This document shows positions 16,633 to 25,580 of a DNA stretch of 64,000 nucleotides, piece after piece. The stretch's first letter is position 1; every line of letters starts with the position of its first letter. The notes beneath the pieces are model-generated. The model worked only from the letters and a program-made list of their open reading frames with translations. It made no database searches and was not told the origin of the DNA. Position numbers and translations under genes: made by a program. The stretch spans positions 124,001-188,000 of the forward strand of contig NZ_LQIT01000034.1 of NCBI RefSeq assembly GCF_001499965.1. The letters are read 5' to 3'. The stretch is from Mycobacterium sp. GA-2829 (GTDB lineage: Bacteria; Actinomycetota; Actinomycetes; Mycobacteriales; Mycobacteriaceae).

Positions 16633-17865
16633 ATGACTGAGCCGGCGACCGAGTGGACCAACTGGGTGGGCAACAGGCGCTGCACCCCGGTCCAGCGCAC
16701 ACGGCCAACCTCGGTGACCCAAGTCCGAGCCGCGGTGCTCGAGGCACGCGATGCCGGCCTTCCTGTTCGCGTCGCCGCCAGCGGCCACAGCTACACCGAC
16801 ATCTGCACGACTCCTGGCACCTTGGTCGAGTTGGCGGGGTTCGCAGGCATCACGGACATCGACTTCACCCGCCACAGGGTGACATTGCGCCCCGGAACGC
16901 GCATAGAGCACATTGGCGACCCGCTGTGGGAGGCCGGCCTGTCCCTGCACAACCAAGGCGACATCGAGGCCCAGCAGATCGCTGGGGCGGTGTCGACCGG
17001 AACTCACGGCTCCGGGCTAGGGCTGCAGAACATGTCGGCGGCAATCACCGCCCTGGAACTGGTCACCGCCGACGCCACCGTGCTCAGATTGGACGAATCC
17101 ACTCCCGATGCGCTGGCAGCGGCACGCGTTTCGGTCGGCATGTTGGGCGTCATCACCTCGCTGACGCTCGATGTCGCCCCCTCGTTCAAGATTGTGGAGA
17201 CGGTGCACCATTGGGCATACGACGAGCTGATCGACCGGTGGGAGCACGGCTTCGCCGACCACCGGCACTTCTCGTTCTTCTGGTGTCCGACGTCGACCGC
17301 CAACGAGCTCTATGACCTGGAGTGCCCATCCGGTCTCGATATGCGCGATATGGCCAGAGTCAAGATCTGCGACCCGGCACCCGTCGACGCCGTCGACGAT
17401 ATGGCCGTCATCGGATCGCGGACCGGCCGTCCCTACCGTATTTATCCACAATTCTGCGCGCCCAACCTGCACGAGCTCGAGTACATGCTCCCGTTCGAGC
17501 GCGGCTTGGAGGCGTTCGACGTCGTCCGTAGCATCGTTCTGGCCGATTCGGAATATGGAGTGTTCCCTGTGGAGGTCCGCGCCACCGCCGGCGACGACGC
17601 CTACCTGTCTCCCAACTACGGCACCGACTCGCTGGTCATCTCGGTGTCCGGTCAACCGGGGCGGCATTACGAGCCATTTCTCCGCCGAATCCATAACGCG
17701 CTCAGCTACTTTGACGCACGTCCGCACTGGGGCAAGCTGCACTATTTCACGCGCGAGGAGTTGGAGTACGTTCTTCCCCGGCACCCCGACTTCGTGCGGG
17801 TTCGGCGCGAACTCGACCCGGGTGGGATGTTCCTCAACGACAGCCTCCGGGCGCTGTTCGCCTGA
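16633..17865 (+). CDS. FAD-linked oxidase, D-arabinono-1,4-lactone oxidase/VAO type
   Basis: A 410-residue VAO-family flavoprotein. The N-terminal FAD-binding domain has VRVAASGHSYTDI (the His of GHS is the usual covalent-flavin site), GDIEAQQIAGAVSTGTHGSG and MLGVITSLTLDV. The C-terminal substrate domain ends with ARPHWGKLHYF, the HWGK motif of the D-arabinono-lactone/alditol oxidase group. It lies downstream of the DapA-family gene on the same strand and probably in its transcript. In a hydroxyproline scheme an oxidase for the D-epimer is needed, but canonical ones are DAAO-like, so the substrate here may be a polyol or lactone. Confidence 0.8.
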   Translation: MTEPATEWTNWVGNRRCTPVQRTRPTSVTQVRAAVLEARDAGLPVRVAASGHSYTDICTTPGTLVELAGFAGITDIDFTRHRVTLRPGTRIEHIGDPLWEAGLSLHNQGDIEAQQIAGAVSTGTHGSGLGLQNMSAAITALELVTADATVLRLDESTPDALAAARVSVGMLGVITSLTLDVAPSFKIVETVHHWAYDELIDRWEHGFADHRHFSFFWCPTSTANELYDLECPSGLDMRDMARVKICDPAPVDAVDDMAVIGSRTGRPYRIYPQFCAPNLHELEYMLPFERGLEAFDVVRSIVLADSEYGVFPVEVRATAGDDAYLSPNYGTDSLVISVSGQPGRHYEPFLRRIHNALSYFDARPHWGKLHYFTREELEYVLPRHPDFVRVRRELDPGGMFLNDSLRALFA

Positions 17866-18050
17866 GCGAACTGGCAGGGATTCGATCGTCGGCCGACGGG
17901 ACTGATCTCCTGACTCCTCCGCGGCCGTCCGGCGTGCCGGTCGTGTGGACCGTATGCGCACCCGTTGCGGTGTGCTCCGCAACGGCCGACCCATGCGACG
18001 ACGCGCCCGAACACCAGAAGCCGGCGTCGGGCGCGCGTCGAGGACATCAC

Positions 18051-19544
18051 TTAGAGACGATCGCCGAAGATCGTTCGGTGCCAGTCCTTTCGGGCTGTCC
18101 CGGTGATGTCAGCCATCACGTGCTTGACGTTGGTGTACTCGTCGAGCGAGTAAGCGGACATGTCCTTGCCGTAGCCGGACTGCTTGTATCCGCCGTGCGG
18201 CATCTCGCTGATGATCGGGATGTGATCGTTCACCCACACGCAACCGGCGGCGATGTCGCGCGAGGCGCGCTGGGCGCGGAAGACGTCGCGCGTCCATGCC
18301 GACGCCGCGAGCCCGAACGGGGTGTCGTTAGCCAGAGCGATACCCTCGTCGTCGGAGTCGAAGGGCAGCACCACCAGCACAGGCCCGAAGATCTCCTGCT
18401 GCACAACCTCGCTTTGCTGGGCGGCGCCGACGATCAACGTCGGCTCGTAATAGCAGCCACGTTCGAGGTCGCCCCCCGGGATTGCGCCGCCTCGAACCAC
18501 TTTCGCGCCATCGGCCACCGCCCGCTCGACGAAGCCTGCGACGTGCCGCTGTTGACGCTGCGAGACGAGGGGTCCTTGATCGGTGGACGGGTCAAGCGTG
18601 TCACCCAGCCGCACGGTGTCCATCAGATCGCTGACCGCAGAGACGAACCGGTCGTATAACGGACGCTGCACGTAGGCACGGGTGGCCGCCGTGCAGTCCT
18701 GCCCGGTGTTGATGAGCGCGCCCGCAACGGCACCATTGGCAGCCGCGTCGAGGTCGGCGTCGTCGAACACCACGAAGGGCGCCTTGCCGCCGAGTTCGAG
18801 GTGCAGCCGTTTACCGGCGGCCGCGGCGGCGATACTGTGGCCAACCGGCGTGGACCCCGTGAAGGACACCATGCTCACCGTCGGATGGGTAGTCAGGGCA
18901 ACGCCCACCGTCAGACCCTTTCCGGTGACCACGTTGATGACGCCGTCGGGAACACCCGCTCGGGTGGCCGCCTCGGCGAACAACAGCGTGGTGACCGGGG
19001 TGATCTCCGCGGGTTTCAGCACGATGGTGTTGCCGGCGGCGACGGCGGGCAGGATCTTCCAAGCCGCCATCTGGAGTGGATAATTCCAGGGAGCGATCGA
19101 GCCGATGACACCGATGGGCTCACGGCGGATCGACGAAGTATGGTCACCGGAGTACTCCGCGCTGGCCTTCCCATCGAGATGCCTTGCGGCACCGGCGAAG
19201 AATGCTACGTTGTCGATCGAGCCCGGGATGTCAAATTCGGTCGTCAACTTGATCGGTTTACCCGCCTGGGTGGTCTCGGCCTCGGCGAGCTCAGCGGCTA
19301 CCGATTCCAACTCCAGAGCCCACCGGTGCATGACCGTCGAGCGCTCGGCCGGGGTGGACCGAGCCCAGTCGCCGAACGCCGACCTCGCCGAAGCCACCGC
19401 CGCCGCGACGTCCTCCCCAGACGACGCGGGGCCTTGCACGACGGTTTCGCCGGTGGCGGGATTGATGACCTCCACCACTTCCGCGTCCGCGCTGCCTCGG
19501 CGGCGCTCACCGTCGATGAACTGACAGGCGAAGGTATCGCCCAT
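18051..19544 (-). CDS. Aldehyde dehydrogenase, aminobutyraldehyde dehydrogenase-like
   Basis: A 497-residue NAD(P)+-dependent aldehyde dehydrogenase: IAPWNYPL, SFTGSTPVG, catalytic Glu in LELGGKAP, nucleophilic Cys in NTGQDCTAAT and EIFGPVLVVLPF. The C-terminal DITGTARKDWHRTIFGDR is a signature I associate with actinobacterial gamma-aminobutyraldehyde dehydrogenases. ATG 19544 (MGDTFACQF) has a GGGAG Shine-Dalgarno; a longer start at 19586 would overlap the upstream gene. Last gene of the GMC oxidoreductase operon. It could oxidise 2-oxoglutarate semialdehyde or an amino aldehyde to its acid. Confidence 0.88.
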   Translation of the reverse strand: MGDTFACQFIDGERRRGSADAEVVEVINPATGETVVQGPASSGEDVAAAVASARSAFGDWARSTPAERSTVMHRWALELESVAAELAEAETTQAGKPIKLTTEFDIPGSIDNVAFFAGAARHLDGKASAEYSGDHTSSIRREPIGVIGSIAPWNYPLQMAAWKILPAVAAGNTIVLKPAEITPVTTLLFAEAATRAGVPDGVINVVTGKGLTVGVALTTHPTVSMVSFTGSTPVGHSIAAAAAGKRLHLELGGKAPFVVFDDADLDAAANGAVAGALINTGQDCTAATRAYVQRPLYDRFVSAVSDLMDTVRLGDTLDPSTDQGPLVSQRQQRHVAGFVERAVADGAKVVRGGAIPGGDLERGCYYEPTLIVGAAQQSEVVQQEIFGPVLVVLPFDSDDEGIALANDTPFGLAASAWTRDVFRAQRASRDIAAGCVWVNDHIPIISEMPHGGYKQSGYGKDMSAYSLDEYTNVKHVMADITGTARKDWHRTIFGDRL

Positions 19545-19572
19545 ATCAGAACTCCCTGTCTCGGTGGTTGTT

Positions 19573-21060
19573 TCAGATGCGTCCATCGATCATGACGTGC
19601 TTGACCCGGGTGAACTCGACGAAACCGGCCTCGGCGTTCTCCGTACCGATGCCCGAGTGGCCGAACCCGCTCACCGGTAGGTCTGGACCGAAGACTAGAT
19701 GGTTGTTGACCCACACGGTGCCGAAGTCGAGTTCGTTCTGCACACGGGTGGCCACGCCGACATTGGTTGTGAACACCGACGACGCGAGACCGTAACGGGT
19801 GCCGTTGGCCTTGGCCAGGGCATCGGGCTCATCGGTGAATTTCTGCACAGTGAAGACGGGGCCGAAGATCTCTTCGGTGACGATCTCGTCTTCCTGATCG
19901 GCGCCCACAATGATGGTCGGAGGTAGGAAGTAGCCATCACCAGTCGCGCGCTTGCCGCCCAGCACAATCTCTGCCGATTCGGGCAGGTTCTCCAGCTTCG
20001 CGATGACGCGGTTCAGCTGCGCGGTCGAATTCAGCGGCCCCATAGTGGTTCTCGGGTTTAGAGCATCCCCGACGACGAATTGAGCGCAGCGCTCCTTGAG
20101 ACCGGCGACGAACTCGTCGAACACCGAATCCTGAACGATCACACGGGTGGCCGACATGCACTCCTGGCCGGTGTTGTACAGCCCCGCGCCCGCGATGGCA
20201 TCCATCGCCGCGGGCAGGTCGGCATCGGCGAACACCAGCACCGGCGAGTTGCCGCCAAGTTCCATGACGGCCTTCTTGATGCCGTCGGCGGCCGCAATGC
20301 CCACCTTGCGCCCGGTCTCGATCGAGCCGGTGAACGAGACCACGTCGACCTCAGGATGACGGGACAACGCGTCACCGACCACGGCCCCGGTGCCGAACAC
20401 GATGTTCAGGACGCCGGCAGGCAGGACTTCGCCGGCCAGCTGTACCAGCAGAGCCGTCGAATACGGTGTCGTCTCAGCGGGCTTGATCACCACGGTGTTG
20501 CCGGTGATCAGCGCCGGGAAAATCTTCGCGACGGCTTGCAGCAGCGGATAATTCCACGGGGTGATGCCAGCGACGACGCCGAGAGGCTCGCGCCTCATCA
20601 CCGAGGTGATCCCCTCGAGATAGTCGCCGCCGGCCTGCGCTGACAGGGTTCGGCCCGCGCTGGAGAAGTACCGCATAGCGTCCAGGCAGCCCGGGAGCTC
20701 GTCGTCACGGACCGCTGAGACAGGCTTGCCGGCGTCGATCGCCTCGAGCGCCACCATCTCCTCGAACTTCTCCTCGACGGCGGCGACCACGGCCAGCAAC
20801 GCCTGCGAACGGGCCGAAGGCGGCGTCTTCGACCACGCCTTCTGCGCGGCCCGCGCCGCGGCGACCGCGGCTTCGACATCCTTGGCTGTCGAGGCAGGCA
20901 CCGCACCGATCACACCGCCGGTGGAGGGATCGAACACGTCGATCGTGTCGGTGGACCCGGCGGCCGTCCACTGGCCGTCGATGAAGTTTCCCGTGACTGT
21001 CTTAGCGAATCCGGCTGCGTAGGAACGCTGTTCGTCGGCAGACCAGGCGTGCTGTGCCAT
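19573..21060 (-). CDS. Aldehyde dehydrogenase
   Basis: A 495-residue aldehyde dehydrogenase with all family motifs: GITPWNYPLLQ, SFTGSIETGRKVG, Glu in MELGGNSP, Cys in NTGQECMSATR and EIFGPVFTVQKF. It resembles betaine/aminobutyraldehyde dehydrogenases but is distinct from the gene that follows 28 bp downstream, so two different aldehydes or a duplicated step are possible. Third gene of the operon starting at 23171; the gap to the small GMC partner is 51 bp. Confidence 0.9.
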   Translation of the reverse strand: MAQHAWSADEQRSYAAGFAKTVTGNFIDGQWTAAGSTDTIDVFDPSTGGVIGAVPASTAKDVEAAVAAARAAQKAWSKTPPSARSQALLAVVAAVEEKFEEMVALEAIDAGKPVSAVRDDELPGCLDAMRYFSSAGRTLSAQAGGDYLEGITSVMRREPLGVVAGITPWNYPLLQAVAKIFPALITGNTVVIKPAETTPYSTALLVQLAGEVLPAGVLNIVFGTGAVVGDALSRHPEVDVVSFTGSIETGRKVGIAAADGIKKAVMELGGNSPVLVFADADLPAAMDAIAGAGLYNTGQECMSATRVIVQDSVFDEFVAGLKERCAQFVVGDALNPRTTMGPLNSTAQLNRVIAKLENLPESAEIVLGGKRATGDGYFLPPTIIVGADQEDEIVTEEIFGPVFTVQKFTDEPDALAKANGTRYGLASSVFTTNVGVATRVQNELDFGTVWVNNHLVFGPDLPVSGFGHSGIGTENAEAGFVEFTRVKHVMIDGRI

Positions 21061-21111
21061 GTGAGTATCCTCTGTCTTGTCGTCTTGTCGTCTTGTCGGG
21101 TGGTGGGTCGG

Positions 21112-21534
21112 TCAGTCAGGCGCCGGCCGGTAAGAGCCCCGGTAGTTCATCGCCCGCTCGAAGAGGTCGTCGCCGAGTTCCTCGGCGGCCAGGTCGAGGG
21201 GTGCTGCGTTGCGGACCTGTCCGGGATATCCGATGAGCTCACGCACTTCAGGAACCATGTAATAGGCGCCGGCGACAAACGTTGCGAGAACGTCGAAGCG
21301 GGCGCGATCGTTTCCGTGCAGCGCCACCACGACGCTCGGCAGGTCGGCGCCAACGAGTTCGTCGAGAATTGCGCCGAGTTCATCGAGAAGGTCCGCCCTG
21401 GCAGCGCAGGTCCGTTCGAGCCACTCCCCCGAGGTGTCTGCGTCGCGCAGGGACGGCATCTCATCGGTCCCAGGGATGAGGACGTCCGCGATGTCGAGCA
21501 AGACGCTCTTGCGCACGTCGGTGAGCGTGGTCAT
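21112..21534 (-). CDS. GMC-oxidoreductase partner, gluconate 2-dehydrogenase subunit 3-like
   Basis: A 140-residue protein starting at ATG 21534, overlapping the GMC stop by ATGA. The N-terminus DVRKSVLLDIADVLIPGTDEMPS and the helical Ala/Leu-rich rest (ELIGYPGQ toward the C-terminus) match the small subunit family that pairs with GMC flavoproteins. In membrane gluconate dehydrogenases this subunit assists assembly or export; no clear Tat or Sec signal is seen here. Its conserved linkage to the GMC gene makes the pairing more secure than the sequence alone. Confidence 0.7.
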   Translation of the reverse strand: MTTLTDVRKSVLLDIADVLIPGTDEMPSLRDADTSGEWLERTCAARADLLDELGAILDELVGADLPSVVVALHGNDRARFDVLATFVAGAYYMVPEVRELIGYPGQVRNAAPLDLAAEELGDDLFERAMNYRGSYRPAPD

Positions 21535-23171
21535 TGTGCGGTCTCCTGCCAGCGCGCGTTGGCGACGAGGTGCTCCGCGGTGCGAAGCGCCATCGCGACG
21601 ATGGTGGCGGTGGGATTCACCGCGCCTGAGGTTGGCATGGTGCTGCCGTCGACGATCGCCAGGTTGGGCACGTCGTGAGCGAGGCCCCACCGGTTCACGA
21701 CCGACGTCGCGGGGTCGTTGCCCATCTTCGCGGTGCCGAGCAGGTGGCCGGGCTGATCCGGCCACAGGTCGGTACGAATGGTCTTGATGGCGCCCGCGGC
21801 CTGATGCGCTTCTTCGACGCGGTCGAGGTTGAAGCCGATCAACCGGCGGGTGTTCTCCGACATCTTGTAATGCACTCGCGGCGCCGGAATTCCGTTCGAG
21901 TCGACAAGCACGTCGTCGAGCGTGACGGTGTTGGTGTCCTCGGGCATGTCCTGAGAATTGATGGCCCACTGCAGACTGTTGCCAAGTGTCTCCCGCATGC
22001 GACTGTGCACGGCCGCACCCCATTGCTCCCCCACGGGCGCGCGGTCGTGCAGCGAGAGTGCCCGCAGTGGCCCGCCGGTCGGCATGACCTGCCACTTGGC
22101 ACCGCCGACGAACCCGCGCGACACATCCGTCTCATAAAACTCGAGGGAGTGGATGGACTGCCCGGCCGGACCCAGCCAACTGTCCATCGGCTCGTCGTAG
22201 ACGCCCGTGACCTCACCGTTGGGGTGAAGCATGAGGCGCTTGCCCACCAGACCCGACGAGTTGGCCAGACCGTCCGGCGCACCGGCGTGTGCCGAGAGCA
22301 ACAGCAGGCGAGGTGTCCCGATTCCGTTCGCGGCCAGAACAACAAGGCGGGCCTTCTGCTCATGCTCGACGCCCGCGGCGTCGAAGTACACGGCTCCGTC
22401 GGCACGACCACTCCGGTCGACGGTGATCTGACGGACGCGAGCATTGGTCCGCAGCTTGGCCCCCATCTTGATCGCTGCAGGCCAGTGCGTGATGTCGAAG
22501 GAGGCCTTGGCGCCCTCCGGGCAGCCGGTCTCGCACGTCCCGAACCTCACACACCTGGCCAGCTCGCCCATCTTCTGCGACGCGATGGCATTGGGCGACG
22601 GCCACCAGTGCCACCCCAACTTGTTCATGCCGCGAGCGGCACGTCGACCGACCTTTCCGATCGGGTGTGGCGGTAGCGGAACCTCCATACCGGCCGGGTA
22701 CATCGGATCGCCTTCGACACCGGCTACACCGACGGCCCGATCAACCTTGTCATAGAAGGGCGCCAACTCTGCATAGCTCAAAGGCCAGTCGTCGCCGACT
22801 CCGTCGAGACTGCGCATGCGGAAATCGGACGGCAACAGGCGCATCCAGTGGCCGCCGTAGAAGATCGAACTGCCACCGACTCCGCCAATCATCACGGGAT
22901 GCAGATCGCTGTCATCCACGGCGAGCGGATAGTCCTCGACGGTGCCCCGGATGTTCGGGTCATGACTCCAGCGCTGCTGCGAGAGGAGCTCCCATTCCTG
23001 CTTGTCGCCCGGGAATTCGCCGTTGTTGAACCACCTGCCCTGTTCGAGGCAGACTACAGAGAAGCCGTTGCGGGCCATCTCGTGAGCGACCACGGCGCCG
23101 GACGGTCCGGCGCCGATGATCAGGACGTCGGCACGCTCGGTGGCGGCGGACTTATCAAGCTCGGACATCAT
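21531..23171 (-). CDS. GMC family FAD-dependent oxidoreductase
   Basis: A protein of about 546 residues. The ADP-binding motif VLIIGAGPSGAVVAHEMARN is at the N-terminus, GVGGSSIFYGGHWMRL forms the second GMC block, and the C-terminus has GTAKMGNDPATSV and SGAVNPTATIVAMAL with the usual flavin contacts. Such enzymes oxidise alcohols or sugars (glucose/choline/gluconate types). ATG 23171 is preferred over the frame's first start at 23198. First gene of the operon GMC, small subunit, ALDH, ALDH, with a 23-bp shared element 75 bp upstream. Confidence 0.88.
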   Translation of the reverse strand: MMSELDKSAATERADVLIIGAGPSGAVVAHEMARNGFSVVCLEQGRWFNNGEFPGDKQEWELLSQQRWSHDPNIRGTVEDYPLAVDDSDLHPVMIGGVGGSSIFYGGHWMRLLPSDFRMRSLDGVGDDWPLSYAELAPFYDKVDRAVGVAGVEGDPMYPAGMEVPLPPHPIGKVGRRAARGMNKLGWHWWPSPNAIASQKMGELARCVRFGTCETGCPEGAKASFDITHWPAAIKMGAKLRTNARVRQITVDRSGRADGAVYFDAAGVEHEQKARLVVLAANGIGTPRLLLLSAHAGAPDGLANSSGLVGKRLMLHPNGEVTGVYDEPMDSWLGPAGQSIHSLEFYETDVSRGFVGGAKWQVMPTGGPLRALSLHDRAPVGEQWGAAVHSRMRETLGNSLQWAINSQDMPEDTNTVTLDDVLVDSNGIPAPRVHYKMSENTRRLIGFNLDRVEEAHQAAGAIKTIRTDLWPDQPGHLLGTAKMGNDPATSVVNRWGLAHDVPNLAIVDGSTMPTSGAVNPTATIVAMALRTAEHLVANARWQETAQ

Positions 23172-23245
23172 GGGTTCTCTTTCAGGGCTGGTGCACACTC
23201 GGCCCCAAGACGTCGTTGGGGCTGGCGAGACGAGCGGCAGTCATT

Positions 23246-23268
23246 AAAGGTTACCTAGATTGGCCTTT
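23246..23268 (-). promoter_or_regulatory. Shared 23-bp element, copy 3 (GMC operon)
   Basis: AAAGG, 13 bp, CCTTT with perfect arms, 75 bp before the GMC ATG. It overlaps a second palindrome, TTGGCCTTTTAAGGCAA, so two binding registers are possible. Spacing and distance match copies 1 and 4. Confidence 0.65.
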
Positions 23269-23279
23269 TAAGGCAACAG

Positions 23280-23921
23280 TCACTTCTTATGCTTGCTTGT
23301 TCGAGCGGAGCGCCTTGAAGTGCTCGGCATGGACGTGATCGTCGAGCACACGACGAGCCGCGGTACCGAGGCGGACCGACACCACGAAGACTCGGTCGAG
23401 GTGGGCTGCCGACGACGCTGCGACGCGAGATCACAGGGATCCAGCGGACCAGTGCCGATCGCCGCAGGCATCGACGCCGCGCCCGTATCTGAGACCGTGC
23501 GCGCGGGATTCAGCAAGGATGGGATCGAACACCGCGGCCGTGTCGACGGATCGGACACGCGAATCAAACCGCGGCGTATATCTCAACCATCAACTCGCCA
23601 TCGGAGTCCTCGGTGAGTCGACTTATGCACCGGCGCGCTGCCGGGGTGCGGAACCACGGCGCCGAGGACAGTCAAACAGGCGCAGTATCACAACCGAACG
23701 AGCATGGGCCCGGCACATGCGGGCCACCCGCGCCTGATCGTGTTATGCCGACGAATAAGTCTGCGGCACTGCAAGTCATGGCGGTTCGACATGGCACTTG
23801 AGGTATTGCGCGACGTGGTCAACCCAGGGCAGGCCGGGGTTGGTCGTGACTTGGAAGCCGAAAGCGCATTCGTCACTTAGGCTGTCGACCAAGACGACGA
23901 TGCGCCGGCCGACCGGGTCTG
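23280..23921. other. No intact gene; possible short relic
   Basis: About 640 bp between the GMC promoter and the ABC transporter operon. No frame with convincing coding character was found. On the minus strand a stretch ending at TAA 23287 reads HLDRVFVVSVRLGTAARRVL then HVHAEHFKALRSNKQA, which looks like a real C-terminus of some 40 residues, but it has no start and I cannot place the family. Nothing else is seen. Confidence 0.35.
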
Positions 23922-25541
23922 CTACCGCTCGACCCACAGCTCTTTGAAGTTCCAGTTGCCGAGCGGCCATCCACTGACGTCCTTTGCCAACCCACCCACC
24001 TGACTCGACGTGGCGTCGATGATCGGATAGAAGACCGGGATGACGTTTCCGCCGCGGTCATAGTCGATCTGCTGCATCTGATGCACGTACTCGGCCTGTC
24101 TGCCGGCATCCGAGGTCGTGACGGCCGATTCATAGAGACGACCGTATTCGGCGTCGTTGAAGAAAGTTGCGTTGAACGGCGCGCCGGGAACTGTGGCACC
24201 TGCCGCGTTCGCAAGATAGGGAACGTAATACCAGTAGTCCTGTGCCATGTTGGTCGTCTTGAGGTAACTGTTCGCGAAGAACGTCGTCGCGTTCTCGAAC
24301 TGCACGCTGATATCCACGCCGGCCTCTTTGGTCTGCTGAGCCAGCAACTGCGCGACACTCCGCTGAGCCGGCACCACATCATTGGTGATCATCGTCAGGC
24401 TCAGGCGATCGTGACCTGCCGACTTCAACAACGAACGCGCCTCGTCCAGGTTGCGCTCGCGCTGCGGAAACGTCGTGCTCGCCGGATCGTATGGCGCGAA
24501 AACGTCGTTGGCGACCGTCCCGTATCCCCCGTACACCACGTCGTTGATCTGCTCACGATCCACCAAGAGCCGGAACGCCTGCCTCACTCGAACGTCATCG
24601 AATGGAGCGGTGTTGGTAGGCAGAGTGATCGGCGCCCAGCCTCCTGTCTGTGAGATCGTCAGCACCATGCCCGCTGCCTGCAACTGCGGAACCGCCTGTG
24701 CAGAAAGATAATTAATCGCATCGACCTGACCACTGAGCAACGCATTGACTTGAGTGATCTCATCGCTCATGTTCAGCACCGTGACGGCATCGAGATGCGG
24801 TTTGCCCTCATCCCAGTAATGCTCGTTCCGCACGAATGTGCTCTGGGCACCGGGCTGGAAATCCTGGAACCGGAACGGCCCGGTGCCCACGACGTTGTCC
24901 TCACGCCACGACCTCGCAGCCATGAAGTAGAAGGGCAACCCTGCCAGCGTCTCGACGAGGATCGAGAACGGCTGCTGGAACACCAACTGCAACCTTCGCG
25001 CATCCAACACGCGCGTGGCAGCGAAGTCGATCGGACCGATCGTCGTGGCACCCTGCAGGTTGCCGTCCACGATCCGCTTGAAATTGAACAACACATCATC
25101 GGCAGTGAACGGCTGGCCATCATGAGCCACGACGCCCTTGCGGAGAGTGATCACGTAACTCTTGCCGGTCTCGTCGGCGATGATGCTTTCGGCCAGAACA
25201 TATTTCACCTTGCCCTCGTGATCGAGCCCAACCAAAGGGTCGTACAGTAAGGGCAACCGTGCGTAGTCGCAGTTGGTGGTCCCGATATGCGGATCGAGAG
25301 TGTCGGATGCTGCGCCGCCGGATCCACCCAGCGTCAGTGTCCCACCACGCTTGGGAGGACCCGCGGGGGCCTGACCGCCGGACAGATCGGCGCTCCCGCA
25401 CGCTGCCGTCGACCCCAGGAGCGCCGCTCCGGCAAGGCCCATCGACGTGTACTTCAAGAGGTCACGCCGACTGAAGTTTCTTCCGAGCGGTCCGGGACCG
25501 CGTTCGTTCACGACGATACTGCTTCGGCGATGCTGCACAGT
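23922..25541 (-). CDS. ABC transporter substrate-binding lipoprotein (family 5, peptide/opine type)
   Basis: A protein of about 539 residues. The N-terminus has a twin-arginine-like SRRDLLKYTSMG, a hydrophobic stretch and a lipobox (GSTAAC), so it should be exported by Tat and lipidated. The mature part shows family-5 features: LDPHIGTTNCDYARLPLLYD, a VAHDGQPFTADDVLFNFKR block and VRQAFRLLVDREQIND. GTG 25541 is chosen because GAAAGG lies just before it; the frame is open to 25577. Last gene of the dpp-like operon. Family members bind oligopeptides, opines or proline derivatives, fitting an imino-acid or hydroxyprolyl-peptide importer (inference). Confidence 0.85.
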   Translation of the reverse strand, partial: TVQHRRSSIVVNERGPGPLGRNFSRRDLLKYTSMGLAGAALLGSTAACGSADLSGGQAPAGPPKRGGTLTLGGSGGAASDTLDPHIGTTNCDYARLPLLYDPLVGLDHEGKVKYVLAESIIADETGKSYVITLRKGVVAHDGQPFTADDVLFNFKRIVDGNLQGATTIGPIDFAATRVLDARRLQLVFQQPFSILVETLAGLPFYFMAARSWREDNVVGTGPFRFQDFQPGAQSTFVRNEHYWDEGKPHLDAVTVLNMSDEITQVNALLSGQVDAINYLSAQAVPQLQAAGMVLTISQTGGWAPITLPTNTAPFDDVRVRQAFRLLVDREQINDVVYGGYGTVANDVFAPYDPASTTFPQRERNLDEARSLLKSAGHDRLSLTMITNDVVPAQRSVAQLLAQQTKEAGVDISVQFENATTFFANSYLKTTNMAQDYWYYVPYLANAAGATVPGAPFNATFFNDAEYGRLYESAVTTSDAGRQAEYVHQMQQIDYDRGGNVIPVFYPIIDATSSQVGGLAKDVSGWPLGNWNFKELWVER

Positions 25542-25580
25542 CACCTGCCGCCTTTCGGGTTCCGTTCCTACAGACACTGT

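Noticed and set aside
15631..17007. A 458-codon minus-strand open frame
   Set aside because: Antisense of the DapA-family and FAD oxidase genes; no protein-like patterns.
21112..22095. A 327-residue protein extending upstream of the GMC partner
   Set aside because: The extra N-terminal part is antisense-like shadow of the GMC gene; ATG 21534 with ATGA overlap gives the natural start.
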